Part shown: in pieces, positions 51,675 to 61,394 of the stretch
Layout of the letters: each line of letters begins with the position of its first letter
How positions within the stretch are numbered: position 1 is the stretch's first letter
Notes under the pieces: generated by a model
What the model was told of the DNA's origin: nothing
Seen by the model: the letters and a program-made list of their open reading frames with translations, nothing else
The model's database searches: none
DNA from: Comamonas sp. Y33R10-2
GTDB taxonomy: Bacteria > Pseudomonadota > Gammaproteobacteria > Burkholderiales > Burkholderiaceae_C
Direction of reading: 5' to 3'
Assembly (NCBI RefSeq): GCF_019355935.1
Contig: NZ_CP079925.1
Span: 2,294,001 to 2,358,000, forward strand
Length of the DNA: 64,000 bases
Translations under genes and position numbers: made by a program

Positions 51675-52810
51675 GCTGCCTCCGTCACGCTCTCGTCCAA
51701 CAAACGCGCTGCTACTTGCTCGCGCCACTGCTCCACGGTCCCCAGACGCTGGCTGGCAGCCTGCGCACGGCGGAAGAACAGATGGGGATCAAACTCCCAG
51801 GTAAATCCCACACCGCCATGCAGCTGAATGCTTTCACGCGTAGAAAAGAGAGCGGCTTCTGCAGCATCTGTGCGGGCTTGCGCTGCAAAATAGGTCAGAT
51901 CCGTTGCATCACCAGCGGTATCAGCTATGAAAGCTGCAGCATAGACTGCAGAGCGCGCTGTCTCCACCTTCACCAGAATCTGCGCTGCGCGGTGCTTGAC
52001 GCCCTGAAAGCTGCTCACGGCCTTGCCAAACTGCTGGCGCTCTTTGGTGTAGTCCACAGCCAGATTCAGCGCGCGGTCAGCCACGCCGACCTGCTCAGCA
52101 GCCAAACCGATAGCTGCCAGATTGCGGGTCTGCACCCACAGCTTTTTGAGCGCATCGCCATGCATCAGCACGGCAGCGCCAGTCAGGCTCACATTCACTG
52201 CGCTCACATTGGCGCTGCTGCGTGTGGCATCCACCGTTGTCAGTGCCTGCACGCTCAGGCCTTGGGCCTTGGCGGACACTTCCAGCAAGCCCAGCGATCC
52301 GCAGGGCAGCGTGGCGGGCAACAAAAACACATCAGCGTGCGAGCCCGAGCCGACTTGGCTCCACTGACCGTTGAGCAGCAGTTGGTCACCTTCAACCTTC
52401 ACTGTCGCGCCAGCAGGCAGCTCGCCACGCACCGTCATGCCCAGCACGCAGATCTGGCCCGATGCGGCCAGACGCTCCACAACTGGCAAGCCTTGCTCAG
52501 TCTGGCTCAGTGCCTTCCACAGCGGAGTCACGGCAATGACCGCATCAAAAAACGGCACGCAGGCCAGGTGGTAGCCCATCTGCTCTTGCAGCAGCACCAG
52601 CTCGCGCCAGCCAAGGCCCATGCCGCCTGCGGCTTCGGGCAGCGCTACGCTGCACCACCCCATGTCCACCACCTCTTGCCACAGAGCGCGGTCTAAGCCG
52701 CCTTCTGTTTCAGAGACTTTGCGCACCTGCGCCGTGGTGCTTTTTTCCTGCAAAAACACCGCCGCGCTTTCGGCGATCATTTTTTGTTCTTCGTTCAGAC
52801 TTAAATCCAT
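51671..52810 (-). CDS. Acyl-CoA dehydrogenase, degenerate-type subunit (ScdC pair)
   Basis: This 379-residue acyl-CoA dehydrogenase-like subunit lacks the usual EPxAGSD motif in its middle domain, which is rewritten as GELPAGATVKVEGDQLLLNG. It keeps the C-terminal LHGGVGFTWEFDPHLFFRRA that contributes to the FAD site of the partner. This is the expected second subunit of an alpha2beta2 steroid acyl-CoA dehydrogenase. It corresponds to TA441 ORF28. It is translated directly before its partner with a four-base overlap. Confidence 0.88.
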   Translation of the reverse strand: MDLSLNEEQKMIAESAAVFLQEKSTTAQVRKVSETEGGLDRALWQEVVDMGWCSVALPEAAGGMGLGWRELVLLQEQMGYHLACVPFFDAVIAVTPLWKALSQTEQGLPVVERLAASGQICVLGMTVRGELPAGATVKVEGDQLLLNGQWSQVGSGSHADVFLLPATLPCGSLGLLEVSAKAQGLSVQALTTVDATRSSANVSAVNVSLTGAAVLMHGDALKKLWVQTRNLAAIGLAAEQVGVADRALNLAVDYTKERQQFGKAVSSFQGVKHRAAQILVKVETARSAVYAAAFIADTAGDATDLTYFAAQARTDAAEAALFSTRESIQLHGGVGFTWEFDPHLFFRRAQAASQRLGTVEQWREQVAARLLDESVTEAA

Positions 52811-52889
52811 GATGGCTCGCGTCCTGCGTTTTTATTGAATAACCAGAGCCGGGCACCGTGACCCGGCTGCTCTCTTACCGGTCCTGCAA

Positions 52890-53765
52890 TCAGGTTCCGT
52901 AGACCTTTTGCGGGGCCTTACCTTGCGCAATCAACTGATCAACCACAGCAGTCAGCTCGGAAGGTTCCCAACGACCTTGCTTGTCGTTAATGGTGCCGGT
53001 GAACCAGCCATCCGCCACAGACAGCTCGCCGCCCTTGGATTCAAAGCAACGGCCCGTCACATGCTTGGACAGGTTGCTGCCCAGCCACACGACGATGGAG
53101 GCCACGTTCATGGGGTCCCACACGTCAAAGCCAGACTCAGGCTTCTTGACCATATCGGGCATGGCGCCTTCAGTCATGGAAGTGCGCGCTGCCGGTGCCA
53201 GGCAGTTGACGGTGATGCCGTAGCGGGCCAGCTCGGCCGCTTGCACCAGTGTCAGGCCAGCGATACCGGCCTTGGCAGCGGCGTAGTTGCTCTGGCCGAT
53301 GGAGCCTTGCAGGCCCGCGCCGGAGCTGGTGTTGATGATGCGGGCATCCACATCCTTGCCAGCCTTCTTCTGGTCACGCCAGTAGCCGCCAAACACCTTG
53401 GCCATGCAGAAGTGGCCACGCAGGTGCACGCGCATCACCATGTCCCAGTCTTCTTCGGACAGGGACAAGAACATGCGGTCACGCAGCACACCGGCGTTGT
53501 TGACGATGACGTTCACATCGCCAAAGGCTGCCAGCGTGGCATCCAGAATCGACTGCACGCCAGCCACGGTGGTGATGTCACCGGTGTTGGCAATGGCCTG
53601 GCCGCCTGCGGCCTTGACTTCATCGGCCACAGCCTGAGCTGCTTCGGCGCGAATGTCGTTGATCACCACATTTGCACCTTCTTGCGCGAAGGCCAGCGCA
53701 TAAGCGCGGCCCAAGCCACCGCCTGCACCGGTGATGACGACGGTTCTCTGGTTGCAAATACCCAT
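52890..53765 (-). CDS. scdE: Short-chain hydroxyacyl-CoA dehydrogenase ScdE
   Basis: This 291-residue SDR has TGAGGGLGRAYALAFAQEGA, NNAGVLRDRMFLSLSEEDWD, the Ser of NTSSGAG and YAAAKAGIAG. The pattern is that of the multifunctional-enzyme-2/Hsd4-type hydroxyacyl-CoA dehydrogenases, similar to mycobacterial Rv3548c. By position, next to the two amidases, it is ORF27 of TA441, reported as ScdE, which oxidises the C7 hydroxyl of the ring-derived CoA ester. It lies 79 bases before the acyl-CoA dehydrogenase pair. Confidence 0.88.
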   Translation of the reverse strand: MGICNQRTVVITGAGGGLGRAYALAFAQEGANVVINDIRAEAAQAVADEVKAAGGQAIANTGDITTVAGVQSILDATLAAFGDVNVIVNNAGVLRDRMFLSLSEEDWDMVMRVHLRGHFCMAKVFGGYWRDQKKAGKDVDARIINTSSGAGLQGSIGQSNYAAAKAGIAGLTLVQAAELARYGITVNCLAPAARTSMTEGAMPDMVKKPESGFDVWDPMNVASIVVWLGSNLSKHVTGRCFESKGGELSVADGWFTGTINDKQGRWEPSELTAVVDQLIAQGKAPQKVYGT

Positions 53766-53825
53766 TTCTTTCCCCTTTTGCTTGCTATGCAGACTGGGCC
53801 AAGCGGCCCGCCTGCGCTCTTGAAA

Positions 53826-55394
53826 TTACGCTTTGAAAACGGACAGATCAGGTTGACGACCTGCCCATGGAATGCTTTGCTCCAGCTGAGCTGCCAGTCG
53901 CAAAAGACGCCCCTCCTGCCCAAAACGCGCAGCAAAGTGCGCGCCTACCGGAATGTTGTCGGCGGTCCAGTGCACTGGCACAGACATGGCCGGCTGGCCG
54001 CTCATATTGAATAGCGCTGTATAAGGCGAGGAGTTCATCGCCTCGGGCATGAAAGTCTCAAACGGCTGATTGAGAGATAACTTGCCCAGCAGCGGTGTGG
54101 GTGCTGCGGTGGTCGGAGTCAGAATCAGATCGTATTGATTGAAGAACTGATCCAGCAGCCGGCCACCTGTGTCGAAGCTGGCACGCGCCAGATACATTTG
54201 CTCGGCGGTGTAAGTCTTGGCTTTTTGCAGAGAAATCCAGTCCAGCGGCTCCACCTCATCTTCACGCACTGAACGGCCCAGCAGCTTTTCGCGCTGGCTG
54301 ATGGTGACCATCATTCCCACGGCCGTCATCACACCCATGCCTGTAAACATCTCGGCCACAGGCAGCTCTGGCATGGCCTCATACACCTCATGGCCCAGGT
54401 CCTGGCAAGCCTTTACGGCCTTGTCCAGTGCGAGCTGGCAGTCCGGATGCACGGGTACGCCAAAGTAGTTTTTCCGCCAGACTGCAATGCGCAGCTTTTT
54501 CTCTGGCCGGCTCAAAGCCTGCAGATAACTGCCTTCCACATCTCGCGATGGAATGACGCGCGATCCGTCTTCTGGCCCTGCAGTCAGGTCCAGCAGATGG
54601 GCGCTGTCACGTACCGTGCGGCTAACCACATGGTTCATGGATAAGCCCATCCATCCTTCCATATTGACCGGGCCTGCAGGCAAGCGGCCACGGCTGGGCT
54701 TGAGACCAAATACGCCGCAAGCGGACGCCGGAATGCGAATGGAGCCACCACCGTCGCTGGCGTGGGCCACGGGCAAGATACCCGCAGCAACCACAGCTGC
54801 CGCGCCGCCGGATGAGCCACCGGCGCTGTGCTTTGCATTCCAGGGATTGCAGGTGTTTCCGTACAGCAGAGATTCCGTCGTAGCTGTCTGACCAAACTCT
54901 GGCGATGCCGTCTTGCCAAAGATATTCAGACCCGCAGCCTTGTAGCGCGCCACCAGCGTGCTGTCGTACTCGGCCACAGCACCTTTGTAGAAACGGCAGC
55001 CATTGGTGGTCACCGTGCCCTTCATGTACTGGTTCAAGTCCTTGATCAGGAAGGGTGTGCCCCACATGGGCGCTTTTTCCGCCGCCGCTGCGCGGGCAGC
55101 TGCACCCAGTGCAGACATTTGCTTGGCCAGGTCACGAGCCAATTCATAGTCTTTGATGACTACGGCATTGAGCTTAGGCAAGGCTTCTGTGCGTGCGATG
55201 GCAGCATCCAGTGCCTCCAGAGCAGTGACATCACCACGGCGAATCTGCTCAGCCCATGCATATCCATCAAGCATCTGTAATTCCTTTTTTCCCTTGGCCA
55301 TTGCAGGTATTGCCGGCACTGCCGCTGCACCCATCACAGCAGCAGCTCCTTGAATAAAGCTGCGCCTATCCATACCCTGATTCACTGTCTCCAT
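53826..55394 (-). CDS. Amidase-signature protein with Tat signal (TA441 ORF26-like)
   Basis: This 522-residue amidase-signature hydrolase has an intact Ser-cisSer-Lys triad: Lys in PFLIKDLNQ, the GGSSGGAAAVVAAG serine and the nucleophile in DGGGSIRIPAS. The N-terminus MDRRSFIQGAAAVMGAAAVP is a twin-arginine signal, so export is predicted. The ATG at 55394 has AGGAG at good distance; the longer reading to 55421 was not chosen. In TA441 disruption of the equivalent gene did not affect steroid degradation. It is a clear paralog of the next gene. Confidence 0.88.
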   Translation of the reverse strand: METVNQGMDRRSFIQGAAAVMGAAAVPAIPAMAKGKKELQMLDGYAWAEQIRRGDVTALEALDAAIARTEALPKLNAVVIKDYELARDLAKQMSALGAAARAAAAEKAPMWGTPFLIKDLNQYMKGTVTTNGCRFYKGAVAEYDSTLVARYKAAGLNIFGKTASPEFGQTATTESLLYGNTCNPWNAKHSAGGSSGGAAAVVAAGILPVAHASDGGGSIRIPASACGVFGLKPSRGRLPAGPVNMEGWMGLSMNHVVSRTVRDSAHLLDLTAGPEDGSRVIPSRDVEGSYLQALSRPEKKLRIAVWRKNYFGVPVHPDCQLALDKAVKACQDLGHEVYEAMPELPVAEMFTGMGVMTAVGMMVTISQREKLLGRSVREDEVEPLDWISLQKAKTYTAEQMYLARASFDTGGRLLDQFFNQYDLILTPTTAAPTPLLGKLSLNQPFETFMPEAMNSSPYTALFNMSGQPAMSVPVHWTADNIPVGAHFAARFGQEGRLLRLAAQLEQSIPWAGRQPDLSVFKA

Positions 55395-55421
55395 GCTCTC
55401 GCTCCTCTTGACGCTAGACAT

Positions 55422-57002
55422 TCAAGCCTTGAGTGCAGACAGATCAGGCATGCTATGCGCCCACGGCAAAGCCTGCTCCAGCTGAGCCGCCAGACTCAGC
55501 AAGCGCCCTTCGCCACCAAAAGGCGCAACAAAGTGAGAGCCGACAGGGATGTTGTCGGCAGTCCAATGCAGTGGCACGGACATGGCCGGGTGACCACTGA
55601 TATTGAACAGCGAGGTAAAGGCCGAGGAATTCATGGCTTCAGCGGCATAGCTCTGGTAAGGCTGATCGAGTCGCAGCGCGCCGAGCATCTGAGCAGGCAC
55701 AGCTGTAGTGGGTGTCAAAATCAAGTCGTACTTGGACAGAAAGGCATCAATCAGCTGCCCCGCCTTGTCAAAACCTGCGCGGCCGCGGTACAACTCTAGC
55801 GCTGTCGCCTTTTTGGCGGCCTGCAATGCAGCCCAGTTGAGCGGCTCCATCTCGTCTTCACGCACCGCACGGCCCAGCTGCTTTTCACGGTATTCAATGC
55901 CGCTGAGCAGGCCTGCAGACATGGCCGGCCCCATGCCGGCAAAGATTTCTTCCACGGGCAGATCGGGCATGGCCTCTTCGAGAATGTGACCCATGGCTTC
56001 GCAGGCCTTGGCTGCGTTGTCAACAGCAGCCAGACAATCGGCATGAACGGGAATACCGAAGTAATTCTTGCGCCAAATGGCAATGCGCAGCTTACGTTCT
56101 GGCTTTTGCATCGCCTCGAGATAGCCGCGCGGTGCATCCGAAGGTGGGCGCACACGCGACCCAAACTCAGGACCTGCGCTCAAGTCCAGTAGCAAGGCGC
56201 TATCGCGCACGCTGCGGCTGATGACGTGGTTGACCGACAGACCGGTTGCACCATCAAGCGAACCTGGCCCAGCGGGCACGCGACCACGGCTGGGCTTGAG
56301 GCCAAAAAGGCCACAATGCGCAGCCGGAATGCGGATGGAGCCGCCACCATCGCTGGCGTGGCCCACGGGCAGAATGCCCGCAGCGATCACGGCGGCCGTG
56401 CCGCCAGACGAGCCGCCTGTGGTGTGCTTGATATTCCACGGATTGAGCGTAGCGCCATAGAGCTTGGACTCTGTGGTGGTGGTCATACCGAACTCAGGCG
56501 AGGCCGTCTTGCCAAAGATGTTGAGACCGGCTGCCTTGTAGCGCGCCACCAAGGTGGAGTCCTGCGTGGCAACAGCATCTTTGAAGAAGGCGCAGCCATT
56601 GCTGGTCACGGTGCCTGCCATGCTCATGCCCAGATCCTTGAGCACAAAAGGCAGTCCCCACAGCGGCGCTGAGTCCGTCGCCTGCTTGCGCGCATCGCGG
56701 CCCATGGCCGAGATCTTCTTGGCGTGCTCGCGGGCTTGTTCATAGTCCTTGATGACCACGGCATTGAGCCGGGGCAAGGCTTCAACACGGGCAATGGCTG
56801 CGTCAAGCGCCTCCAGAGGCGTCACGTCGCCTTTGCGAATTTGCGCAGCCATTGTGATGACATCGGCCTGTGCGCTGGGCTGCACCGTAGTCTTGGCGCT
56901 GGCTTGAGCCGCTGGCAAGGTCACTGCCACGGCTGTAGCAGCTGTGGCTGCTGCACCCATGAGAAATTTTCTGCGCTCTGCATCTGCTGCGTTGTCTTGC
57001 AT
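55422..57002 (-). CDS. Amidase-signature protein with Tat signal (TA441 ORF25-like)
   Basis: This 526-residue paralog of the preceding amidase has a twin-arginine signal (ERRKFLMGAAATAATAVAV), Lys in PFVLKDLGMS, the GGSSGGTAAVIAAG serine and the nucleophile in DGGGSIRIPAA. GGAG eight bases before the ATG at 57002 fixes the start. Amidase-signature enzymes hydrolyse C-terminal or side-chain amides. A periplasmic amidase among cytosolic beta-oxidation genes suggests a role in releasing substrate before uptake, but TA441 mutants were reported to have no steroid phenotype. Confidence 0.88.
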   Translation of the reverse strand: MQDNAADAERRKFLMGAAATAATAVAVTLPAAQASAKTTVQPSAQADVITMAAQIRKGDVTPLEALDAAIARVEALPRLNAVVIKDYEQAREHAKKISAMGRDARKQATDSAPLWGLPFVLKDLGMSMAGTVTSNGCAFFKDAVATQDSTLVARYKAAGLNIFGKTASPEFGMTTTTESKLYGATLNPWNIKHTTGGSSGGTAAVIAAGILPVGHASDGGGSIRIPAAHCGLFGLKPSRGRVPAGPGSLDGATGLSVNHVISRSVRDSALLLDLSAGPEFGSRVRPPSDAPRGYLEAMQKPERKLRIAIWRKNYFGIPVHADCLAAVDNAAKACEAMGHILEEAMPDLPVEEIFAGMGPAMSAGLLSGIEYREKQLGRAVREDEMEPLNWAALQAAKKATALELYRGRAGFDKAGQLIDAFLSKYDLILTPTTAVPAQMLGALRLDQPYQSYAAEAMNSSAFTSLFNISGHPAMSVPLHWTADNIPVGSHFVAPFGGEGRLLSLAAQLEQALPWAHSMPDLSALKA

Positions 57003-57113
57003 GTCTTTGTCTCCGTTGATATTTTTTTGGATGACTTGCTTAACCGCTAACCTTTGTCTCTTGCCTTCGACTCCACGCAATGCAGGCACCCACAGGTGCC
57101 CGCATGCCTATCA

Positions 57114-58268
57114 TCAAAGTCGCTCGATGATGGTCACATTGGCCTGACCACCGCCTTCGCACATGGTCTGCAGACCGTAGCGACCACCTGTGCGCTCCAG
57201 CTCGTGCAGCAGCGTGGTCATGAGCTTGGCACCCGATGCACCCAGCGGGTGACCCAGTGCAATCGCGCCGCCGTTGACGTTGGTCTTGGCGTGGTCGTAG
57301 CCGGTTTCCTTGAGCCAAGCCATGACCACAGAAGCGAAGGCTTCGTTGATCTCGACCAGGTCAATGTCAGCCATGGTCATGCCGGCCTTCTTAAGCGCGA
57401 ACTCAGTCGCAGCGATGGGCGCAGTCAGGTGCCAGATGGGGTCATCTGCGCGCACGCTGATATGGTGAATGCGGGCGCGAGGCTTGAGGTTGTAGCGTTT
57501 GAGCGCTGCCTCAGAAACCACCAGCACGGCCGCGGCCGCATCACAAGTAGAGCTAGAAACTGCTGCAGTGATGGAGGGGTAGGTAGGGTCGACCGGCTCC
57601 AGTGTGGCCATCTTCTCCAGCGTGCTCAGACGGGCGGTTTCGTCCATCTTGAAGTCGTCAAACGGCACGATTTCACGGTCAAAGCGACCTTCGGCAATCG
57701 CACGCAAAGCGCGGTCATGGCTTTCCTTGGCAAACACTTCCATATCGGCACGACTTGCGCCCCAGTGGTCGGCAATGCGCTGCGCTGCGTAGAACTGGTT
57801 GACGGGAGCGTTGCCAAAGCGGGCCTGCCAGCCCTTGCTCTCGGCAAACGGCGTGGTGAAGCCCAAAGGCTGTCCAGCCAGCATGGCCGAGGAGATTGGA
57901 ATCGCGCTCATGGTCTGTACGCCACCGGCCAGCACCACATCCTGCGTGCCGCTCATCACGGCTTGCGCCGCGAAATGAATAGCCTGCTGGGACGAGCCGC
58001 ACTGGCGGTCAATCGTGGTGCCGGGCACGTTCAGGGGCATGCCTGCGGCCAGCCATGAAGTGCGGGCAATGTCACCGGCCAGAGCGCCGATGGTGTCCAC
58101 GCAGCCAAAGATCACGTCGTCGTAATCAGCGGCAGGGATGTCATTGCGCTCCACCAGCGCTTTGATGACATGAGCACCTAGATCGGCACCATGCACAGCG
58201 GCCAAGGAACCCTTGCGCTTGCCAGTAGGCGAGCGCAGTGCGTCAACGATATAGGCTTGGGCGCTCAT
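57114..58268 (-). CDS. scdF: FadA6-like thiolase ScdF
   Basis: This 384-residue thiolase matches mycobacterial FadA6 from memory over its length, for instance VDRQCGSSQQA-like TIDRQCGSSQQAIHF, VINEAF-like VEINEAFASVVMAWLKE and the C-terminal GGRYGLQTMCEGGGQANVTI. In TA441 the equivalent ORF23 (ScdF) cleaves the 7-keto acyl-CoA to release the C5/C6 carbons, and a role in C-ring cleavage has been suggested. Its ATG overlaps the stop of the acyl-CoA dehydrogenase gene before it. Confidence 0.92.
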   Translation of the reverse strand: MSAQAYIVDALRSPTGKRKGSLAAVHGADLGAHVIKALVERNDIPAADYDDVIFGCVDTIGALAGDIARTSWLAAGMPLNVPGTTIDRQCGSSQQAIHFAAQAVMSGTQDVVLAGGVQTMSAIPISSAMLAGQPLGFTTPFAESKGWQARFGNAPVNQFYAAQRIADHWGASRADMEVFAKESHDRALRAIAEGRFDREIVPFDDFKMDETARLSTLEKMATLEPVDPTYPSITAAVSSSTCDAAAAVLVVSEAALKRYNLKPRARIHHISVRADDPIWHLTAPIAATEFALKKAGMTMADIDLVEINEAFASVVMAWLKETGYDHAKTNVNGGAIALGHPLGASGAKLMTTLLHELERTGGRYGLQTMCEGGGQANVTIIERL

Positions 58269-59404
58269 GCAGCCACCTCTTCAGCAATGTTTTTGATAGC
58301 AGCTTGTCCAGAGAATTCGCGGGCACAAGCGCTTTCTCTGTCAAAAGTGGCTCCGGGGCCTACGGGCGCATTGGGGCTGCGCAGCAAACCTTGAGTCAGG
58401 CGAGCCGAGTGATAGGCCTTATCGCCCCATGCAGCATCCAGCACCCAAGCGCGCTTCATGAACATCTGCAAATCGACTTCCCAGGTGTAGCCCATGGCGC
58501 CATGTACCTGCAGGCTGTTGCGCGATGCAAACCAGCTCGCTTCGCTGCACTGCAGCTTGGCGTGAGAGATGCGCACGGCCAGATCAGCCTCGTTGTGCTG
58601 CAGCGCATAAAAAGCGCGGTACAGAACAGGCTTGGCAAATTCAATCTTGGTAACCATGTCTGCCAGATGGTGCTGCACCGCCTGAAAGCTACCGATGACC
58701 TTATCGAATTGCTTGCGCTGAGCGACATAGTCCACCGACAGGTCCAGCATGCGCTGGGCCAGACCCACCATCTGGGCGGCAGCAGCCAGAGCGCCACGCT
58801 CACCAGCGGTATCCCAGACCTTCTGACCCTGAGCGCCATCAAGCACGCGGGTTGCCTCTGTTGCGGTCCAGCTAACCTTGGAGAGGCGACGCGAAGAGTC
58901 AATGCTCTTGAGTGCTGTAATTTCGCACTGATCAGGAGTCAGCAGGTGCAGCTCCAGACCCGTTGCTGTGGCTTGAGCCATCAGCAACACATCGGTGTTT
59001 GCCGCATCAGCAACAGTGCCATTAGTTGGGTGACCCACGGCCACGCGGCAGCTGCCGCTGGCGATCTGGGACAGATAAGCGCGGGCAGCGTGGCCCTGCG
59101 GCAAAGCTGACAGCATGCCCACTGCCACGTAAGCGGTGTCGGTCACCGCATCAGGCAAAGCGTAGTAACCAATTTCCTGCAGCAGCAAAGCCCAGTCAAT
59201 ATCGGCCATGCCCATGCCGTCATCGGCTTCAGGCACGGACAGACCCATCAGGCCCTGCTCAGCAATCTTGGCCCACAGCTCTGGCGAGCGACCGCTCTCA
59301 GTTTCCCAGATGTCGCGCAGCAGCTCAGGGGCGGCTTCGGTCATCAGAAAACGACTGACTGAGTCACGGAATGCGATTTGATCTTCGGTAAAGGTGAAGT
59401 CCAT
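58265..59404 (-). CDS. Acyl-CoA dehydrogenase, degenerate-type subunit (second pair)
   Basis: This 379-residue acyl-CoA dehydrogenase-like subunit lacks the EPxAGSD motif in its middle domain (it reads VAVGHPTNGTVADAANTDVL there) and keeps VHGAMGYTWEVDLQMFMKRA near the C-terminus. With its neighbour at 59422 it should form a second alpha2beta2 steroid acyl-CoA dehydrogenase, probably for a ring C/D intermediate. It overlaps scdF by four bases and follows its partner by 17 bases. Confidence 0.87.
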   Translation of the reverse strand: MDFTFTEDQIAFRDSVSRFLMTEAAPELLRDIWETESGRSPELWAKIAEQGLMGLSVPEADDGMGMADIDWALLLQEIGYYALPDAVTDTAYVAVGMLSALPQGHAARAYLSQIASGSCRVAVGHPTNGTVADAANTDVLLMAQATATGLELHLLTPDQCEITALKSIDSSRRLSKVSWTATEATRVLDGAQGQKVWDTAGERGALAAAAQMVGLAQRMLDLSVDYVAQRKQFDKVIGSFQAVQHHLADMVTKIEFAKPVLYRAFYALQHNEADLAVRISHAKLQCSEASWFASRNSLQVHGAMGYTWEVDLQMFMKRAWVLDAAWGDKAYHSARLTQGLLRSPNAPVGPGATFDRESACAREFSGQAAIKNIAEEVAA

Positions 59405-59421
59405 GGTGTTCTCCCTGCCGA

Positions 59422-60576
59422 TCAGGATTTGGGCAGACCCAGCATGCGCTGGGCAATGATGTTGCGTTGAATCTCGTTGCTGCCCGCGTATATGGGGCCC
59501 GCTTGAGCAAACAGGAAACCTTCAAGCCAGTCATTGGCTTCTTCGTCATCGATCAGCTCTGCACGCTGACCCAAAATGCGCATGGCGGTTTCGTTGATCA
59601 AGATGTCCAGCTCGGACCAGACAATCTTGTTCGTGCTCGCTTCAGCACCGATTTGCGCGCCCTTGTTCAGGCGACCCACGGTGTGGTACGAAGACAAGGT
59701 GTAAGCCTCAGCCCCCTGCCATGCGCGCAGCACGGCATCACGGATGGAGTGGTCACGGTCAGCATCGGCCTGATTGCGCAAGTACAAGTCCACCAGCTTT
59801 TGAGCACTGCGCTGATAGCGTGCAGGAGAGCGCAGCAGCAGACCACGTTCAAAACCAGCAGTTGCCATGGCCACATGCCAGCCCTTGCCTTCGGCACCAA
59901 TCAAGTTCTCGGCAGAGACTTCCACGTCATCGAAGAAGATTTCAGCGAAATGCTCGCGGCCATTGATGGCGCGGATGGGGCGCACGGTGATACCGGGCGT
60001 GTTCAGAGGCACCAGAATGTAGCTCAGGCCGTGGTGACGGCTGGAGGTGGGGTCGCTACGGAACAGGCCAAAAACCCAGTCTGCAAAGATGGCGCGGGTG
60101 GACCAGATTTTCTGGCCGTTCAAGATGAACTTGTCACCCTGACGCGTGGCACGGCTGCTGATGGCCGCCATGTCAGAGCCTGCATTGGGCTCGGACCAGC
60201 CTTGCGCCCACATGTCATCACAACGGGCCATGCGGGGCAGAAAGCGGGCTTTTTGCTCAGGCGTACCAAACTCCATGATGGTGGAGCCCAGCAACAAAAT
60301 ACCGTTCTGATTGACGCGTGCAGGTGCATCGGCGGCCCAGTATTCTTCTTCAAAGATCAGCCACTCGGTCAGATCGCAGCCGCTACCGCCCAAATCTTTG
60401 GGCCACATGACGGCGCTGTAACCGGCGCCTGCCAGCAGGGCTTCCCATGCACGGTGCTGCTCAAAGCCTTCGCGCGTGTCGTAGCTTTTGAGCCGCTCTT
60501 TGGGTACATTGTCCTTGAGCCAGGCGCGCACCTTGGTGCGAAAAGCCTTTTGCGCAGGGGTGTAGGTCAAATCCAT
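59422..60576 (-). CDS. Acyl-CoA dehydrogenase, catalytic-type subunit (second pair)
   Basis: This 384-residue subunit keeps the FAD motif WSEPNAGSDMAAISSRATRQ and NGQKIWSTRAIFADWVFG. The ending EIQRNIIAQRMLGLPKS is typical for steroid-type acyl-CoA dehydrogenases. Here the catalytic-type subunit is encoded before the degenerate one, the reverse of the ScdC pair. AGGAG eight bases before the ATG at 60576 supports this start rather than 60609, which lies inside the upstream gene. Confidence 0.88.
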   Translation of the reverse strand: MDLTYTPAQKAFRTKVRAWLKDNVPKERLKSYDTREGFEQHRAWEALLAGAGYSAVMWPKDLGGSGCDLTEWLIFEEEYWAADAPARVNQNGILLLGSTIMEFGTPEQKARFLPRMARCDDMWAQGWSEPNAGSDMAAISSRATRQGDKFILNGQKIWSTRAIFADWVFGLFRSDPTSSRHHGLSYILVPLNTPGITVRPIRAINGREHFAEIFFDDVEVSAENLIGAEGKGWHVAMATAGFERGLLLRSPARYQRSAQKLVDLYLRNQADADRDHSIRDAVLRAWQGAEAYTLSSYHTVGRLNKGAQIGAEASTNKIVWSELDILINETAMRILGQRAELIDDEEANDWLEGFLFAQAGPIYAGSNEIQRNIIAQRMLGLPKS

Positions 60577-60605
60577 CTTGTTGTCTCCTCGTTGCGCTTG
60601 GCGAA

Positions 60606-61364
60606 TCAAAATTTGGCGTCGCGCTTTTCCACGAAGGCGCTGCGCGTCTCGGCAGAGTCGGGGCTCATATAGGCCTGCAAAGTGAAGCCTTGCTCCCAGC
60701 GGTATTTGTCTTCCAAGTTGCCGTCTTCGATACCGGTCAGCGCCTCTTTGGCGATGCGGATCATGGCAGGGCTCTTGGCGGCAATCTTGTTGGCGATTTC
60801 CATGGCGGTATCACGCAGTTGCTCACGGGGCACGACACGCTCAACCGCACCCAAGCGGTAGGCTTCTTGCGCGCCAATCATCTCGCCGGTAAAGAACAGG
60901 AAGCGGGTTTTTTGCACACCAAACATGCGCTGCAAATGTGCCGCGCCGCCCATGGCACCGCGGTCCACTTCGGGCAGGCCGAAAGTGGCGTCTTCAGCCG
61001 CAATCACGATGTCGGATGCGCCGCAGATACCAATACCGCCACCCAGCACAAAGCCGTGCACGGCAGCAATCACCGGCACTTTGTTCAGGTGCACGGCCTT
61101 GAACGTGGCGTAATTGCCTGCGTTCACATCAATGATGAGCTTGTCGTTAGTGGCCAGCTCTTTGATGTCCACACCAGCGCAAAAGCCACGGTTTTCAGCA
61201 CGGATCACGATCACGCGCACATCAGGGCTGTCGCCCAGCTTCTGGATCTCTTTGGCCAGCCCATACCAGCCAGCAGCATTCAATGCGTTCACGGGAGCAC
61301 GGTCAATCACCAGCTCAGCCACACCGTTGTCGTGAATTTGGGAGTGAAATTGTTGAATCGACAT
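60606..61364 (-). CDS. EchA20-like crotonase (ring hydrolase, ScdY candidate)
   Basis: This 252-residue crotonase-fold enzyme is close to mycobacterial EchA20 in NRGFCAGVDIKE, ATFGLPEVDRGAMGGAAHL and YRWEQGFTLQAY. EchA20 hydrolytically opens the steroid D ring of the 5-OH/HIEC-type CoA intermediate before IpdAB opens the C ring. Grouping with the IpdC- and IpdB-like genes here supports the same step. TA441 literature uses ScdY for the D-ring-opening hydratase, which is probably this gene. It is not an ordinary enoyl-CoA hydratase. Confidence 0.85.
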   Translation of the reverse strand: MSIQQFHSQIHDNGVAELVIDRAPVNALNAAGWYGLAKEIQKLGDSPDVRVIVIRAENRGFCAGVDIKELATNDKLIIDVNAGNYATFKAVHLNKVPVIAAVHGFVLGGGIGICGASDIVIAAEDATFGLPEVDRGAMGGAAHLQRMFGVQKTRFLFFTGEMIGAQEAYRLGAVERVVPREQLRDTAMEIANKIAAKSPAMIRIAKEALTGIEDGNLEDKYRWEQGFTLQAYMSPDSAETRSAFVEKRDAKF

Positions 61365-61394
61365 AGGTCTCGTTGACTTGTTGTTCGTTGGTTG

